Shown here piece by piece: positions 63,727 through 64,000 of a stretch of 64,000 nucleotides of DNA (the stretch's first letter is position 1; the number at the start of each line of letters is the position of its first letter). The notes beneath the pieces are model-generated. The model made no database searches. It saw only the letters and a list, made by a program, of their open reading frames with translations, and was not told where the DNA came from. The position numbers were made by a program, and so were the translations under genes. Location of the stretch: contig NZ_CBXX010000004.1 of assembly GCF_000577615.1 (NCBI RefSeq), positions 62,001 to 126,000 on the forward strand, in the 5' to 3' direction. The DNA is from Herbaspirillum sp. RV1423 (lineage in GTDB: Bacteria; Pseudomonadota; Gammaproteobacteria; Burkholderiales; Burkholderiaceae_D).

Positions 63727-64000
63727 ATGCACAAGAAAACCTATCACCCGTTGTCGATTGCTTTGCACTGGCTGATCTTCTTCCTTTTTGCGATTGCCCT
63801 TGCAGTCATCGAATATCGGGATGGCATTCCCAAAGGCGCGGCCCTGCGCGATATTCTGAGGACGCTCCATATGCATGCGGGCCAACTGGTCTTCCTGTTT
63901 GCACTGCTGCGTTTGCTGGCCCGCCTGCGCTATGGCGCTCCCGCTGAATTGAGCGCCTCCGACGCGCAACGCCTGGCGGCGCACACTGTGCATGTCTTGC
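63727..64000 (+). CDS. Cytochrome b561 (partial)
   Basis: The first 91 codons are present. MHKKTYHPLSIALHWLIFFL has the conserved haem-ligand His region, and DILRTLHMHAGQLVFLFALL RL carries further His ligands of the CybB family. It is an inner-membrane di-haem protein that oxidises quinol or passes electrons. The gene continues beyond the window. Confidence 0.88.
   Translation, partial: MHKKTYHPLSIALHWLIFFLFAIALAVIEYRDGIPKGAALRDILRTLHMHAGQLVFLFALLRLLARLRYGAPAELSASDAQRLAAHTVHVL

Noticed and set aside
1-64000. rRNA, tRNA, CRISPR array or prophage
   Set aside because: None was recognised: no regularly spaced repeats, no cloverleaf-like intergenic sequences, and no phage structural genes. A covariance-model scan could still find a missed tRNA.

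Overview
The window is about 64 kb of a GC-rich betaproteobacterial chromosome. The mix of genes (AmpR-type regulator, DarP/PmbA pair, TctDE-like two-component systems, Fiu/PiuC iron uptake, DUF4148 and DUF2946 proteins, maeB) fits Burkholderiales, most likely Oxalobacteraceae such as Herbaspirillum. That placement is inference. A perfect HrpL-type hrp box next to an effector-like gene suggests a plant-associated strain with a type III secretion system encoded elsewhere. I saw no rRNA, tRNA, CRISPR array or prophage.

Layout. 0-9 kb: the start of a divergent Tat-lipoprotein gene (probably a beta-lactamase) with ampR, chaC, a LysE exporter, an ArsR/PhnB-like/AHSA1 operon behind a near-perfect palindrome, a ParB-like nuclease-fold gene, yigZ, small lipoproteins, a lipase-like hydrolase and a YdcF-family protein. 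9-18 kb: a chemotaxis receptor with a CheR-tethering tail, a DUF1120 protein, a LysR regulator divergent from a Gfo/Idh/MocA-SAF oxidoreductase, and a DUF2946-TonB receptor operon. 18-21 kb: purine catabolism (hiuH, puuE and a Tsx-like channel). 21-38 kb: housekeeping genes (DHA2 exporter, alpha-carbonic anhydrase, pmbA/darP/mog, esterase, maeB, thiL-pgpA-pncC, pyrF, lemA with two TPM-domain genes, dacB, ynfA, a MASE2-GGDEF diguanylate cyclase).

39-49 kb: mgtA lies behind an unusually long leader of about 550 nt with strong hairpins, an internal terminator-like hairpin and a 27-codon ORF that overlaps the mgtA start. Then come a DUF1345 protein, two small overlapping genes (one with a SecD/F P1-head-like fold), a TctDE-like two-component system and a Fur-box/fiu/piuC iron locus. 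49-57 kb: an MdtD-like exporter follows an NMT1/SsuA-type ABC transporter with two tandem substrate-binding paralogues, divergent from its own two-component system.

57-64 kb holds the most unusual material. A 757-residue protein has a Pro/Ser-rich N terminus, three contiguous 31-residue helical repeats with a TALE-like look, and a C-terminal domain resembling the NEL ubiquitin-ligase domain of IpaH/SspH effectors, including a Cys-x-Asp motif. It follows a perfect hrp box. Downstream, a 267-bp palindromic MITE-like element flanked by TA repeats sits exactly at the junction of a response-regulator/histidine-kinase pair. It supplies the last base of one stop codon and the start codon of the next gene; removing it in silico restores an overlapping operon. 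A DUF4148 protein, an outer-membrane protein and a cytochrome b561 gene end the window.
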